Part shown: positions 6,220 to 13,020 of the stretch, piece after piece
How the letters are laid out: every line of letters begins with the position of its first letter
Numbering within the stretch: the first letter of the stretch is position 1
Origin: an uncultured Elusimicrobium sp.
Lineage (GTDB): Bacteria > Elusimicrobiota > Elusimicrobia > Elusimicrobiales > Elusimicrobiaceae
Length of the DNA: 13,740 bases
NCBI GenBank assembly: GCA_902787065.1
Contig: CADAFA010000019.1
Span: forward strand, 1 to 13,740
Direction: 5' to 3'
Position numbers and translations under genes: made by a program
Notes under the pieces: generated by a model
Databases searched by the model: none
What the model saw: the letters and a program-made list of their open reading frames with translations, nothing else
What the model was told of the DNA's origin: nothing

Positions 6220-6837
6220 ATGGAATTATACGAAGCAATAAAGAAAAGAAAAACCATTCGCGATTGGCAAAATAAAGACGTAGATATAAGCATAATAAAG
6301 CGTATTATTGAGGCCGGTTTAAAAGCACCTTCACATAATCATATGCGCGAGTGGGAATTTATTGTTTTGCATTCCCCCGAAGAAAAAACAAAAGCCCTAA
6401 AATTTATCAAAGAAGGAGTGGAACTGTTTAAAAAGGAAAATAATTTTAATTCTTGGCCTGATAAAACAATTGAGCAAAAAATGTATAAATATGCAGTACC
6501 CAGGCAGTATGATATGTTGTTTAAGGCCCCCTATATTATTATTCCTTTGTTTAAAGGTAAAAATCTTCAAGCTGAATCAGTTGACCAATTAAATTCTTTT
6601 GCAAGCATATGGTGTGTAATTGAAAATATTTTTCTTGCAACAACCGCTGAAGGGGTAGGTTGTTGCCTAAGTGTCCCAATCGGAAAGGAAGGCATAAAGG
6701 TTTGCAAGGAATTAGGTGTTCCGGAAGATTATAGGATGGCTGTATATATTGGTATCGGATATCCTGATAAAAGTGTCCCAGATATGCAACAGTATGAATA
6801 TTCTGCCGACCAAAAAATTCATTTTGGCAAATGGTAA
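6220..6837 (+). CDS. Nitroreductase family FMN-dependent oxidoreductase
   Basis: 205-residue flavoprotein of the NfsB/FRP-like nitroreductase fold, cytoplasmic, normally a dimer reducing quinones, nitro compounds or related substrates with NAD(P)H. The N-terminal FMN motif reads KKRKTIRDW (8-16), followed by LKAPSHNHMREWEFIVL (34-50). The usual family form is APS-x-N-x-QPW; here HMREW replaces QPW, so it is a divergent branch. The C-terminal half has the expected GVGCCLSVPIG segment (about 145-155) and MAVYIGIGYPDK, which resembles the family's typical GYP ending. A GGGGA ribosome site precedes the ATG. It lies 45 nt after the GNAT gene on the same strand and is probably in the same unit, although a weak internal promoter is possible. 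The physiological substrate is unknown. Confidence 0.88.
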   Translation: MELYEAIKKRKTIRDWQNKDVDISIIKRIIEAGLKAPSHNHMREWEFIVLHSPEEKTKALKFIKEGVELFKKENNFNSWPDKTIEQKMYKYAVPRQYDMLFKAPYIIIPLFKGKNLQAESVDQLNSFASIWCVIENIFLATTAEGVGCCLSVPIGKEGIKVCKELGVPEDYRMAVYIGIGYPDKSVPDMQQYEYSADQKIHFGKW

Positions 6838-6880
6838 ATTAAAATATCAAATACAAAATTTGTAATAAGAAAACTTTTTT

Positions 6881-6889
6881 TGTTATAAT
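6881..6889 (+). promoter_or_regulatory. Extended -10 promoter of the small basic protein gene
   Basis: TGTTATAAT, an extended -10 (TG at 6881-6882, TATAAT at 6884-6889). No good -35 is seen; TGTAAT at 6861-6866 is the candidate at 17-nt spacing. It would give a transcript starting near 6896, about 27 nt before the ATG at 6923. Confidence 0.5.
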
Positions 6890-6922
6890 TAAATTGTATT
6901 AGTTTTTACTGGGGGGAATTAA

Positions 6923-7204
6923 ATGAGATTTTTGGAAGAAATACTAGGTAAAGCTGAACTTGATAAAGATCCTTTTTCTTTCATCGGGGAACCTGACGGA
7001 AAAGGTAATATTGTTTTTGTTCGTCACTATAGGAATGACCCTAATTGGGAAAGAAAATCCAAACCTTTAACAATACCCGCTTCAAAATTTTGGGGGACGG
7101 CAAAAGCTGTTCAAGAAGGGAAATATACCCCTAATAAAATCAGAAATTCCAGAATTAAACAATTATCTTTAACCTCTCTTAAAAAGAAACAAACAAAAAA
7201 ATAA
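6923..7204 (+). CDS. Small basic protein of unknown function
   Basis: 93 residues, not recognised. The first half looks folded: a short helix (1-13), then D/G-containing turns and an aromatic beta-like stretch NIVFVRHYRNDPNW (about 29-42). PLTIPASKFWGTAKAVQEGK follows (about 48-67). The last 25 residues are strongly basic (Lys/Arg in RNSRIKQ...LKKKQTKK), as in small nucleic-acid-binding or ribosome-associated proteins. That role is only inferred from charge. The start is supported by a GGGGGG ribosome site (6911-6916) six nt upstream and by a promoter with an extended -10. It has its own promoter, and the nearest gene downstream is convergent, so it is probably monocistronic. There is no signal peptide or membrane segment. 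Confidence 0.72.
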   Translation: MRFLEEILGKAELDKDPFSFIGEPDGKGNIVFVRHYRNDPNWERKSKPLTIPASKFWGTAKAVQEGKYTPNKIRNSRIKQLSLTSLKKKQTKK

Positions 7205-7213
7205 AAGAAGAAT

Positions 7214-7245
7214 CTATAATAGCTACGGGAAAATAGTTTTTATAG
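7214..7245. terminator. Weak AT-rich hairpin between convergent genes, possible terminator
   Basis: A 12-bp arm pair, CTATAATAGCTA (7214-7225) against TAGTTTTTATAG (7234-7245), with one mismatch, one G-T pair and an 8-nt loop. On the minus strand it is followed by a T-rich run (7213 down to about 7195), which would suit termination of the hydrolase/preA transcript. The low GC content of the stem makes it uncertain. Confidence 0.35.
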
Positions 7246-7272
7246 AATGTTAAAAGAGCTTTCCTTTATTTT

Positions 7273-8091
7273 TTATAAAAGTTGCTTTGCAAAATAAGCG
7301 GTAATTTGTTTGTTGACCGTGGTGGTATTTTGCGTAAAATTGTGATCCAAACCGTGCAAAGTTTTTAATATAGCATTTTGGTAAATTCTGCTAAATTCTA
7401 CCCCATAACGATATGGAACAAGTTGATCGTCTAGACTATGAACGACCAAAACAGGGCCGGTATAATTTTTTGCCGTTTCATAAATTGCAACATTAGGAGT
7501 GGTTTGTAAAAAAGCGCGGCCGACTTTTAAGCCGTTTGATAAAGTTATATATTCCGGCACATTTTTCGCATCGTAACGCACACCGAACAAATTGCCTTTA
7601 GCAGTATCTTCCTTTAACTCCGGTGCCGGGGACATTAGAACAATAGTTTTAATTTTATCTTTACCGATTTCCCCTGCCAACATAGCCCCAACTACCGCAC
7701 CCATAGAATGACCCGCCATAGAGATAGATTCTACTTGAGTTAATTTTTCTGCATAACCGTAAACCTGACGGGCGTCTTCTATTTCATTTAGGATAGTCAT
7801 ATCCAGAAAAGATCCTTCACTTTGCCCGTGCCCGTTAAAATCAAAAAGCAAAGTTGCGATACCGCTTTTGTTAAGTTGCGCGGCAAGGTCAGCCAGCAAA
7901 TACATTTCTTTATTCGCATTAAACCCGTGCATAATGATAACAAGCGGATAAGATTTTTTATTTTTCGGTGTTTGTAAAACGGCTGATAATTTACCATGGT
8001 TGCTGTCAATAATAATATTTTGCTTGATAGCAGAAGTACCGCAGGAGCTAAATAATACCGCCGCAAAAATTAATAAAAATAATTTTCTCAT
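7273..8091 (-). CDS. Lipoprotein alpha/beta hydrolase (esterase, cinnamoyl/feruloyl esterase-like)
   Basis: 272-residue serine hydrolase. The N-terminus is a lipoprotein signal (MRKLFLLIFAAVLFSSC, C17 as lipidated residue; the -3 Phe is unusual), so it is membrane-anchored outside the cytoplasm. The alpha/beta hydrolase core has the oxyanion motif MHGFNAN (54-60) and FDFNGHGQSEG (83-93). The nucleophile elbow is GHSMG (127-131, S129). The acid is probably D222 in DDQLVP, and the base is H250 in GLDHNF. The combination HGF, NGHGxSEG, GHSMG, DxxVP and DHNF resembles Est1E/LJ0536-type esterases of gut bacteria, which act on hydroxycinnamic esters; the true substrate is unproven. It starts 16 nt after the preA stop and has no clear ribosome site, so it is probably co-transcribed with preA. 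Confidence 0.88.
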   Translation of the reverse strand: MRKLFLLIFAAVLFSSCGTSAIKQNIIIDSNHGKLSAVLQTPKNKKSYPLVIIMHGFNANKEMYLLADLAAQLNKSGIATLLFDFNGHGQSEGSFLDMTILNEIEDARQVYGYAEKLTQVESISMAGHSMGAVVGAMLAGEIGKDKIKTIVLMSPAPELKEDTAKGNLFGVRYDAKNVPEYITLSNGLKVGRAFLQTTPNVAIYETAKNYTGPVLVVHSLDDQLVPYRYGVEFSRIYQNAILKTLHGLDHNFTQNTTTVNKQITAYFAKQLL

Positions 8092-8107
8092 AATAATTTT
8101 TTAGATA

Positions 8108-9289
8108 TTACGATTTATTACAAATAGCACCGGCAGGGCAAACGAACTGACATAATCCGCAGCCTACACATTTTGCCTTATCTACTACTATATTACCTTC
8201 ATTTAATTGCAAAGCTTGATGTTCAGATTCCATGCAAATATTTACGCATTTGCCGCAACGGCCACACTTTTCGTGGTTTATTTGTGGGTAAGCCAAGGGT
8301 GTTTTTTGCAAATCTTTGTGCATGGTTATTACTTCTAGGGCTTTATTTTTAAGGGAATTAATATCTGCAAAGCCTTTTTCTTCCAAATAATTTTGCAAAC
8401 CTTTAAGCATGGGAGCGATAATTTTATAACCGTTCAACATAACTTCCGTACATACTTGAACTGCATCAGCGCCTGCCGCAATATATTGTGCCGCATCTTC
8501 CCAAGAGGAAATACCTCCCATACCTAAAATAGGTAAATTGCTTGCTTGCCGAATCTGCGATACACAACGAAGTCCTATAGGACGTACCATTGGCCCAGAA
8601 CAACCGCCATAAGTTGTCTTTCCGTTTACATCAAGCATAGGGCGCAAAGTGTTTAAATCAAGCCCCATAAAACCTTGCACTGTGTTAATTGCGGCAAGGC
8701 CGTCTGCTTTAGCATTTTCTACAGCCTGTGCAATTGCAGTAATATTTGAGACATTAGGCGAAAGCTTTACAAACACAGGTTTTTGGGCAACTTCTTTTAC
8801 CCAGTTTGTAATTTGAGCCGAAATTTCAGCATCTGTTCCGATAGCCATACCTATGCCTTTTTCAGGCATACCGTGCGGGCAGGAAAAATTTAATTCAAAA
8901 GCATCAGCGGGAGTATTATTAAAAGTTTTTACAATGTCCTGCCAGGCCTTTTTATTAACAGGGGCCATAATGCTTGCAATAATAACTTTGGTAGGATATT
9001 TTTGTTTTAAAAATTTAATTCCGTCACACCAATACTTTATGGTATGATGGCTTAAAAGTTCAATATTTTGAAACCCGATAATATATTTTTTATCTTTTAA
9101 GACAATATAACGCGGGCTGGCCTCTATCATTTTCAAGTCATCTGGGGTTATGGTTTTTAAGACTGCTCCGCCCCAACCCATTGCAAAAGCAATATCAATG
9201 CTTTCAATTAAGGCTGTCGGCGGTGCTGAAGCAAGCAAAAAAGGATTTTCGAAATCAATTCCTAAAATATTTGTTTTTAATGTTGCCAT
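8108..9289 (-). CDS. preA: Dihydropyrimidine dehydrogenase, PreA-type catalytic subunit with 2x[4Fe-4S] ferredoxin tail
   Basis: Reduces uracil or thymine to the dihydro form (or the reverse). 393 residues: an FMN-binding dihydroorotate-dehydrogenase-like TIM barrel (about 1-310) and a C-terminal ferredoxin domain (about 335-393). The catalytic loop is NFSCPHGMPEKGIG (134-147) with C137, the diagnostic form for dihydropyrimidine dehydrogenases. Flavin-site strands include FVKLSPN (173-179) and GMGGISSWEDA (257-267). Cluster cysteines are C342, C345, C348, C352 and C374, C377, C380, C384. In E. coli PreA works with the NADH-linked flavoprotein PreT; no preT is present here, so electrons must come from a partner elsewhere or another donor. 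AGGGG lies before the ATG. The lipoprotein esterase follows in the same unit. The ankyrin gene is divergent. Confidence 0.92.
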   Translation of the reverse strand: MATLKTNILGIDFENPFLLASAPPTALIESIDIAFAMGWGGAVLKTITPDDLKMIEASPRYIVLKDKKYIIGFQNIELLSHHTIKYWCDGIKFLKQKYPTKVIIASIMAPVNKKAWQDIVKTFNNTPADAFELNFSCPHGMPEKGIGMAIGTDAEISAQITNWVKEVAQKPVFVKLSPNVSNITAIAQAVENAKADGLAAINTVQGFMGLDLNTLRPMLDVNGKTTYGGCSGPMVRPIGLRCVSQIRQASNLPILGMGGISSWEDAAQYIAAGADAVQVCTEVMLNGYKIIAPMLKGLQNYLEEKGFADINSLKNKALEVITMHKDLQKTPLAYPQINHEKCGRCGKCVNICMESEHQALQLNEGNIVVDKAKCVGCGLCQFVCPAGAICNKS

Positions 9290-9316
9290 AATATTCCCCT
9301 AAAATAATGTAACAAA

Positions 9317-9325
9317 ATTATAGCA
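9317..9325 (-). promoter_or_regulatory. Extended -10 promoter of preA
   Basis: Minus-strand TGCTATAAT: an extended -10 with consensus hexamer at 9317-9322. The -35 at 17-nt spacing (CATTTT) is poor, which fits an extended -10 promoter. The transcript would start near 9310, about 21 nt before the ATG. Confidence 0.55.
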
Positions 9326-9383
9326 TTTTGGGAGTAGTTAAAATGTTGGAAAGTAAATTAGTATTTGTTTACTAATTGATTAA

Positions 9384-9399
9384 GAGAATAAAGATTCTC
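9384..9399. promoter_or_regulatory. 6-4-6 inverted repeat in the preA/ankyrin divergent region (candidate operator)
   Basis: GAGAAT (9384-9389), AAAG, ATTCTC (9394-9399). It ends three bases before the -35 of the ankyrin-protein promoter and lies upstream of the preA promoter, a position from which a regulator could act on either gene. No regulator family can be named. Confidence 0.35.
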
Positions 9400-9402
9400 A
9401 CC

Positions 9403-9431
9403 TTGTTAATATTGTAAAATTGAAATATATT
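9403..9431 (+). promoter_or_regulatory. Promoter of the ankyrin-repeat lipoprotein gene
   Basis: TTGTTA (9403-9408), 17-nt spacer, TATATT (9426-9431). The start of transcription falls near 9438, so the leader is only about 13 nt and contains the GGGAG ribosome site (9441-9445). Confidence 0.6.
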
Positions 9432-9450
9432 TTACTATACGGGAGATATT

Positions 9451-10203
9451 ATGCGTAAATTTTTATTTATTATTAGTGTGTTTATTATTATATTTATAGC
9501 AGGATGTTCTGAAAAGACGGAAACGAGTAAAACTATTCAAAAAGAAAAAATATCTGCTATTGAACTTTATGCTCAATTGCAAGAGGCATCTAAAGAGGGT
9601 AATTTAAACAAAGTTCGTACACTTATAAAGCAAGGTGCGGATGTAAATTTGCTGGTATTTGACAAAACGACAGGAGAAGACATCAATGATATTGAAGCAC
9701 AGTATGAACAAACACCTTTAATGTTAGCAAGTGAAAAAGGACATTTAGCCGTGGTTAAAGAATTAATACAGGCAGGAGCAAAAGTAAACCAAATTCTTCC
9801 TGTACATACTGATCGTGGAATAATGCCAGGGGAAGATCAAACCGCTTTGGAAAAGGCTTGCCGGTCCGATAATACGGAAGTACTAAAAATACTTGCCAAG
9901 GCAGGAACAAATGCTAAAGGTATATTAATTTGTGCCTGTAGGATAGGAAATGAAGAACTGCTAGAAATTGCTTTAACAAATAAACCTAATTTAAATTTTA
10001 CTACCGGAGAAGGTGGTGTTTCCCCTTTAATTATGGCAACGGAAAATGGTTATGAAAATATTGTAAAAGCATTATTGGAAGCAGGAGCGGACCCTAATTA
10101 TACAGACCCATTTGAACCTGATTACACAGCCTTAAAAGCAGCTAAAGAAAAAGGAAACGAAGAAATTGTTAAACTTCTTAAAGCCGCGGGGGCAAAAGAG
10201 TAA
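9451..10203 (+). CDS. Ankyrin-repeat lipoprotein
   Basis: 250 residues. The N-terminus is a good lipoprotein signal ending in the lipobox IAGC (16-19), so C19 is lipidated and the protein is anchored in a membrane facing the periplasm or surface. A polar linker (20-40) leads into about six ankyrin repeats from residue 43 to the end. The clearest are QTPLMLASEKGHLAVVKELI, then SPLIMATENGYENIVKALL, and YTALKAAKEKGNEEIVKLL. Repeat 3 (about 130-153) and repeat 4 (about 155-185) are degenerate. Ankyrin stacks bind proteins rather than catalyse, so a periplasmic binding or inhibitor-like role is likely; the partner is unknown. It has its own promoter and a shared terminator with cstA downstream. 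In E. coli, a periplasmic ankyrin protein (AnkB-type) is paired with catalase in some bacteria; no such gene is next door here. Confidence 0.9.
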   Translation: MRKFLFIISVFIIIFIAGCSEKTETSKTIQKEKISAIELYAQLQEASKEGNLNKVRTLIKQGADVNLLVFDKTTGEDINDIEAQYEQTPLMLASEKGHLAVVKELIQAGAKVNQILPVHTDRGIMPGEDQTALEKACRSDNTEVLKILAKAGTNAKGILICACRIGNEELLEIALTNKPNLNFTTGEGGVSPLIMATENGYENIVKALLEAGADPNYTDPFEPDYTALKAAKEKGNEEIVKLLKAAGAKE

Positions 10204-10233
10204 GTCAATAAATTTTATTTGACTTACTTTTTC
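10199..10233. terminator. Bidirectional terminator shared by the ankyrin gene and cstA, containing both stop codons
   Basis: Perfect 10-bp stem AGTAAGTCAA (10199-10208) / TTGACTTACT (10219-10228) with a 10-nt AT loop, followed on the plus strand by a run of T (10228-10232). The left arm contains the ankyrin stop TAA (10201-10203) and the right arm contains the cstA stop (10224-10226). On the minus strand the stem is followed by a shorter T run. Confidence 0.65.
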
Positions 10234-11669
10234 ATCTTTGTTGTGAAATAAGCGGAAAGTATTGCGGTTATAATTAACCCTACAGGCCAGGCTATATAAG
10301 CAGGCAAGTGTAAACATTCCGGCGCAATCAAAAAATATGTGCTGCTAACTGCCGTCATAAAAATTGCAGGAATTAAAGTTATAAAATAATTTTGTTTTTT
10401 ACCATGCAAATAAACGGTTGCAGCCCATAAAACTATCATCGCCAAAGTTTGATTAGACCAACTGAAATAACGCCATATAATGTCATAAGGCAATTGGCTG
10501 ATAATTATGCCGGCAAGCAAAAGCGGAACACTAAAACGCAAACGTTTTAAGAAAGGTTTTTGGTCAACTTTAAACCAATCGGCAAGCACAAGCCTTGAGG
10601 CGCGGAAAGCCGTATCGCCCGAAGTTATAGGGCAAATAATCACGCCAATCATCACAAATAAAAGCCCAAAAGATATACCAGCTAATTTAAGCGGCCCGAT
10701 GGTCTTTAAACAAATATCATACACAACACCGGCCTGCCCGCTGTGCTTTAACATTTCTTGCAAGCCCGTCATAAGGCCGCCTGTTTTTTCATAAATTGCG
10801 CAACCGGCTGCCGCCCAAATAAGAGCAATAATACCTTCCATAACCATAGCACCGTAAAATACTTGGCGGGATTGATATTCACTCGTTATACAACGCGCCA
10901 TAAGCGGAGATTGCGTTGCGTGAAAGCCTGAAATTGCACCGCATGCCACCGTTACAAACATAAGCGGCCAAATCGGTAAATGTGCAGGATGTAAGTTTTG
11001 CAAAGTAATTTCCGGCACATTATAACCTTGCGCAAACATTCCGCCTGTTACGCCCAAAGCCATAACAATTAAACAAATACCGAACAAGGGGTAAACGCGG
11101 CCGATAATTTTATCAATAGGTAAAAATGTTGCCAAAAAATAATAAAGGAAAATCAGCGCAAGCCAAAAATAAGAATTTGTTAAAATACTGTCTTGTGCAA
11201 CGTGGCCTTTAAATAAAAACACAAGCAAATTTGCAGGCCCGACGGCAAAAACAGTACCAACCATAACAAGCAATACTACACTAAAAATGCGCATACACAT
11301 TTTAACGCGCGGCCCTAGATATATGCCGGTAATTTCCGCAACGGATTGACCGTCGTGGCGGAGTGATAAAAACCCGCAGGCAAAATCATGCACTGCACCG
11401 GCAAAAATTGTCCCTAAAGTAATCCACAAAAAGACACTTGGCCCCCACAAAGCACCGGCAATTGCACCGAAAACAGGCCCAAGCCCTGCTATATTTAAAA
11501 GCTGAACGAGTACCATGCGCCAAAGCGGCATAGGAACATAATCTATACCGTTGGAAAATTTGACCGCAGGCGTTTCGGCGTTCGTCGGGCCAAAAACGCG
11601 TTCAACATATTTACCATATGTGAAAAAGGACAGAATTAATAATCCTAAACAAACAAAAAAACTTATCAT
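10224..11669 (-). CDS. cstA: CstA family carbon-starvation transporter, short type
   Basis: Polytopic inner-membrane protein, 481 residues with many hydrophobic segments from residue 1 to the end. E. coli CstA is about 700 residues; the short form near 480 residues is common in anaerobes and is not a truncation here. Typical CstA segments are GPVFGAIAGALWGPSVFLWITLG (about residues 64-86) and the acidic/His stretch GAVHDFACGFLSLRHDGQSVAEI (about 91-113). Another is GFHATQSPLMARCI (about 248-261), and DTAFRASRLVLADW (about 350-363) lies near the C-terminus. Family members import peptides and, in some bacteria, pyruvate. It stands alone, converging with the ankyrin gene through a shared terminator. 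A TATAAT lies upstream on the minus strand (11725-11730) but lacks a convincing -35. AAGAGA precedes the ATG. In a fermenter, amino acid or pyruvate uptake is the most sensible role. Confidence 0.92.
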   Translation of the reverse strand: MISFFVCLGLLILSFFTYGKYVERVFGPTNAETPAVKFSNGIDYVPMPLWRMVLVQLLNIAGLGPVFGAIAGALWGPSVFLWITLGTIFAGAVHDFACGFLSLRHDGQSVAEITGIYLGPRVKMCMRIFSVVLLVMVGTVFAVGPANLLVFLFKGHVAQDSILTNSYFWLALIFLYYFLATFLPIDKIIGRVYPLFGICLIVMALGVTGGMFAQGYNVPEITLQNLHPAHLPIWPLMFVTVACGAISGFHATQSPLMARCITSEYQSRQVFYGAMVMEGIIALIWAAAGCAIYEKTGGLMTGLQEMLKHSGQAGVVYDICLKTIGPLKLAGISFGLLFVMIGVIICPITSGDTAFRASRLVLADWFKVDQKPFLKRLRFSVPLLLAGIIISQLPYDIIWRYFSWSNQTLAMIVLWAATVYLHGKKQNYFITLIPAIFMTAVSSTYFLIAPECLHLPAYIAWPVGLIITAILSAYFTTKMKK

Positions 11670-11788
11670 AAATATCTCTTAATTTATTTTACAATTTTTT
11701 AAGTAGCAAAATGACTATCGGTAAATTATAATAAAATTATCACTATCTTAGGAATAAAACTGTTAATATAAAATATTTTTAAAAACAA

Positions 11789-11816
11789 AAAGCCTCCGTG
11801 TTTAACCGGAGGCTTT
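11789..11816. terminator. Strong Rho-independent terminator after the secreted protein gene ending at 11836
   Basis: Perfect 10-bp stem AAAGCCTCCG (11789-11798) / CGGAGGCTTT (11807-11816), loop of 8 nt. On the minus strand it is followed by a long T run (about 11790 down to 11780), 20 nt after the stop of the upstream-reading gene. The plus-strand side has only TTTAAT. This is the only GC-rich hairpin of the window. Confidence 0.85.
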
Positions 11817-11835
11817 AATATGAAATTAATCAAGT

Positions 11836-12690
11836 TTAATCTTGTATATGATATTCTCTTATAAATTTAGCCATTAATTCGGCATCTTCATTGGATAAAC
11901 CATATTTTTCTTTAAGTTTACTCGGAGAATATAAGTTAATACCGTCCCCTAAGGGATCTACTTTCATACCCAATTCTCTGCTCATTTCCTCTAGGGAAGT
12001 GGTTCTTCCCCAACCGGCTAAAATCGGTTGAATAAAAATAGATTTTTTAGCCAAGGAAGTTCCTCCCGGAACAGTTTGATCTAATTTATTACAGTTTTTT
12101 ATTAAGTTTACAAAAGACGGTATCAAAGCTTTGGGGTCATAGTTGCCGGTATTTTGTAATATTTTTGCAAAATTTTGATAGGCATCGTATAATTGTGTCA
12201 TTTCCTCATTTTTTGTATTTTGGAACATTAATATTTCAGCATATTGTGAAGGTGTTAAAAGATTACTCTTGACGTTATATTCCAAAATGGCAATATCCTT
12301 ATCCGGATTTTCTTTAGGGAAATAATATCTAAATATTTCCATCATATTTACCTTACGGTAATTATTCCAACCGACGTTTACAGATTGATTTAAATAATTT
12401 GCCAATTTATTTTTACCTGATACTGTTGTTTTTTCAAATTTAGCATTGAAAACAGTTAAATTTTTAAACAAGGGTTTTAAATTTTCATAAGAAGGTTTCT
12501 TTATGTTTTCTAATGCTTGTTTATAGTTTTCAAACGGTATTTCTTTTTTGATTGATTCAGCAATACCTTCTTCTATATTTGGCATAATATCTTTTCTAAT
12601 TTGATAATTTAATTCATCAACCGTATTGGCACATAAAGACAAACTTGTAAACAAAGCTACGGCAGATACAGTTATTATTTTTGAGTAGAT
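11836..12690 (-). CDS. Secreted protein of unknown function, apparent AUC start codon
   Basis: About 285 residues, not recognised. The first conventional start in frame is TTG at 12652-12654, but it has no ribosome site and cuts off half of a signal peptide. Reading further upstream to the in-frame stop (12712-12714), an AAGGAG (12697-12702) lies six nt before an ATC codon at 12688-12690. Translation from there gives (M)YSKIITVSAVALFTSLSLCA, a good Sec signal peptide cut after LCA. The same spacing is used by the gene at 897, which has ATG. The mature part is mostly helical, Lys/Asn/Glu-rich and without Cys pairs or catalytic motifs. It has a repeated feel in two blocks: residues ~40-105 and ~170-235 each contain a K..L.K-type helix followed by a GW motif (VGWNNYRK, AGWGRTTS). 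It has its own promoter (12723-12751) and terminator (11789-11816), so it is monocistronic. Confidence 0.75.
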   Translation of the reverse strand: MYSKIITVSAVALFTSLSLCANTVDELNYQIRKDIMPNIEEGIAESIKKEIPFENYKQALENIKKPSYENLKPLFKNLTVFNAKFEKTTVSGKNKLANYLNQSVNVGWNNYRKVNMMEIFRYYFPKENPDKDIAILEYNVKSNLLTPSQYAEILMFQNTKNEEMTQLYDAYQNFAKILQNTGNYDPKALIPSFVNLIKNCNKLDQTVPGGTSLAKKSIFIQPILAGWGRTTSLEEMSRELGMKVDPLGDGINLYSPSKLKEKYGLSNEDAELMAKFIREYHIQD

Positions 12691-12722
12691 ATTTTTCTCC
12701 TTAAATATATGTTAACAATTCA

Positions 12723-12751
12723 ATTTTAATAATTTTTATTCCTTACCACAA
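12723..12751 (-). promoter_or_regulatory. Promoter of the secreted protein gene starting at 12690
   Basis: Minus-strand TTGTGG (12746-12751), 17-nt spacer, TAAAAT (12723-12728). Transcription would start near 12716, giving a leader of about 26 nt up to the AUC at 12690. This location supports translation from the upstream site rather than from TTG at 12654. Confidence 0.55.
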
Positions 12752-12850
12752 GAGCCAAAAGACCCTTTTTTATATAGGTATTTTGGTTATAAAAATATTT
12801 TTTATGATAGTAAAGGGAGTTTTAAAAAAATAAAATTTATTTTAGGTTTC

Positions 12851-13020
12851 TTATAAAATATGCCTAATTATCTTAGCCGGGTTTCCAACGACAATTGCGT
12901 TTTTAGGAATACTTTTTGTAACAACACTCCCCGCACCTATAATTGAATTATCCCCTATACATACTCCCGGAAGTATTGTACAACTAGCGCCTATCCACAC
13001 ATTTTTACCAATCTTTACGG
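12851..13020 (-). pseudogene. C-terminal fragment of a hexapeptide-repeat (LbH) O-acetyltransferase
   Basis: The part of the fused frame from about residue 115 onward matches only the last coils and tail of a Mac/LacA/NodL-type acetyltransferase. A complete gene would have about 130 more residues upstream, with the active-site His; these are absent and replaced by the zinc-ribbon protein. GC here is about 37% by hand count, like the genes to the left. Confidence 0.6.

Noticed and set aside
7797..8066. Open frame within the alpha/beta hydrolase gene in another frame
   Set aside because: The hydrolase frame carries the complete catalytic triad; the other one has nothing recognisable.
8853..9047. 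Plus-strand open frame inside preA
   Set aside because: Antisense shadow of the conserved PreA catalytic loop region.
10132..10794. Small open frames at the ankyrin end and opposite cstA
   Set aside because: They overlap two confident genes and the terminator between them, with no start signals.
12691..12850. Small RNA or insertion element remnant in the AT-rich gap next to the chimeric frame
   Set aside because: Apart from the promoter at 12723-12751, I found no hairpin, terminal repeats, transposase fragment or tRNA-like fold there.
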